From JAPLJU01 sp964547985 (GTDB taxonomy: Bacteria > Desulfobacterota > Syntrophia > Syntrophales > UBA2192): DNA of 15,576 nucleotides. The stretch lies in assembly GCA_964547985.1 (NCBI GenBank), contig CAZJPV010000051.1, positions 1-15,576 of the forward strand, read 5' to 3'. Under the pieces are notes generated by a model that searched no databases, had not been told where the DNA came from, and saw only the letters and a program-made list of their open reading frames with translations. This document shows positions 14,612 through 15,576 of this stretch, in pieces (positions within the stretch are counted from its first letter, which is position 1; every line of letters starts with the position of its first letter). The position numbers were made by a program, and so were the translations under genes.

Positions 14612-15535
14612 ATGAAAGACAAAGCAGTTATCACGGCGGCCATTACGGGGAGCATTCACACGACGAGCATGTCGCCCTACCTGCCCATCACGCCGAAGCA
14701 GATTGCCGACGAGGCGGTCCGGGCGTACGAGGCGGGGGCGGCGGTGGCTCACATCCACGCCCGGGACCCCGAGACGGGGCGGCCGATGCCGGACATCAAC
14801 CTCATCAAGGAGATCATCACCTCGATAAAAAGCCGCTGCAACATCGTCGTGTGCATCACTACCGGCGGGGGGCTCGGGATGACGGCCGAGCAGAGGCTCA
14901 TCCCGGTCTCCACCTTCAAGCCGGAGCTGGCCTCCTTCAACGGCGGGAGCATCAATTTCGCCCTCTTCCACGCCCTGGACAAGTTCAAGGATTTCAAGTT
15001 TGAGTGGGAGAAGCAGTATCTGGCCTTCACGGAGGATTTCATCTTTCCGAACACCTTCAAGTCCATGCGGGAGTTCGCGGCTATCTTTCAGGCCAACGGC
15101 ACGAAGCCGGAGTTCGAGGTCTATGACTCCGGCATGGTGAACAACGTGGCCTTCATGATCGAGCGGGGCCAGGTGAAAAAGCCCGTCTACATCCAGTATG
15201 TCATGGGGGTCCTCGGGGGCATCACGCCGAGCCCGGAAAACCTGATGTTTCTCGTGGACTACACGAAGCGGCTCATCGGGGATTTCGAGTTTTCGGTCTG
15301 CGTGGCGGGCCGGGCGCAGTTTAACATTTGCACGCAGTCGCTGCTTCTCGGGGGCAACTGCCGGGTGGGCCTGGAGGATAACCTCTACCTGGATAAGGGC
15401 AAGATGGCCAAGAGTAATGCCGAGCAGGTGGCGAAGATTGCACGGATTGCTCGAGAACTCGGGATCGACCCCGCCACCCCGGACGAGGCCCGCAAGATCC
15501 TCGGACTGAAGGGGATCGACAAGATCAACTTCTAG
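14612..15535 (+). CDS. Beta-keto acid cleavage enzyme (BKACE, DUF849 family)
   Basis: This 307-aa protein matches the BKACE family, whose founder Kce cleaves 3-keto-5-aminohexanoate with acetyl-CoA to give acetoacetate and a CoA ester. It has the N-terminal VITAAITGS strand, the zinc motif AAVAHIHARDPETGRP with H47 and H49 (Kce His46 and His48), and RVGLEDNLYL with E255 and D256 (Kce Glu230 and Asp231). So the metal site and key acid are intact. Family members usually read GGHVRVGLEDN here; this one has GGNCRVGLEDN, Asn249 replacing His. It is about 30 residues longer than Kce (276 aa). An AGGAGG site lies 9 nt before the ATG, the best in the operon. It follows the dehydratase-like gene by 22 bp. 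The exact keto acid is unknown: BKACE specificity varies widely. No other lysine-fermentation gene is in view. Confidence 0.9.
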   Translation: MKDKAVITAAITGSIHTTSMSPYLPITPKQIADEAVRAYEAGAAVAHIHARDPETGRPMPDINLIKEIITSIKSRCNIVVCITTGGGLGMTAEQRLIPVSTFKPELASFNGGSINFALFHALDKFKDFKFEWEKQYLAFTEDFIFPNTFKSMREFAAIFQANGTKPEFEVYDSGMVNNVAFMIERGQVKKPVYIQYVMGVLGGITPSPENLMFLVDYTKRLIGDFEFSVCVAGRAQFNICTQSLLLGGNCRVGLEDNLYLDKGKMAKSNAEQVAKIARIARELGIDPATPDEARKILGLKGIDKINF

Positions 15536-15576
15536 TTGTGAGCAACTGTGTTTCGAGTCAAGGTAATTAACTAAGC

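Noticed and set aside
15534..15547. Small hairpin (AGTTG/CAACT) after the BKACE stop codon as a terminator
   Set aside because: The stem is only 5 bp of weak pairs with no T-run behind it; it partly reflects the heptamer copy there, and the operon may continue past the window.

Overview
The window reads as GC-rich bacterial chromosome with tightly packed genes. The gene mix suggests an anaerobic Desulfobacterota (former Deltaproteobacteria) organism, perhaps near the Syntrophales or relatives. The basis is a class 1B dihydroorotate dehydrogenase with its PyrK subunit, a short mannose-family PTS remnant, an acyl-CoA dehydrogenase/4-hydroxybutyryl-CoA dehydratase-like/BKACE cluster, and tandem heptamers in spacers. 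This placement is inferred; no rRNA or marker phylogeny is available here. No tRNA, rRNA, CRISPR, transposase or phage gene was seen.

Region 1 (1-6711, minus strand) is a probable operon read right to left: a Nudix hydrolase, an AddB-like Fe-S nuclease of the 'probable DNA repair protein' type (918 aa), and an AddA-like UvrD helicase/nuclease (1127 aa). The last two genes overlap by 11 bp. Together they should form an AddAB-type double-strand-break resection enzyme. A TTGACA-17-TAAAGA promoter precedes the Nudix gene.

Region 2 (6712-6921) is a divergent spacer with one good promoter in each direction and two hairpin/T-run structures that no gene explains.

Region 3 (6922-10935, plus strand) runs PTS EIIA-Man, EIIB-Man and EIIC-Man, then rimI, pyrK and pyrD. 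The PTS has no IID gene, and no HPr or enzyme I is in the window, so it looks more like a regulatory phosphorelay than a transporter. RimI acetylates ribosomal protein S18 (or does related N-terminal acetylation). PyrK and PyrD make the NAD-linked dihydroorotate dehydrogenase of pyrimidine synthesis.

Region 4 (10936-15535, plus strand) runs metallo-beta-lactamase-fold hydrolase, acyl-CoA dehydrogenase, a 4-hydroxybutyryl-CoA dehydratase/HpaB-like flavoprotein, and a beta-keto acid cleavage enzyme (BKACE, DUF849). Spacing and strong ribosome binding sites suggest one catabolic operon for an unidentified CoA-linked acid. The dehydratase-like protein keeps the family's cysteines but appears to have lost the cluster His and the active-site Tyr and Lys, so its chemistry is probably not that of the characterised enzyme. 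The cluster may continue beyond the right edge. It is the best candidate here for an undescribed system.
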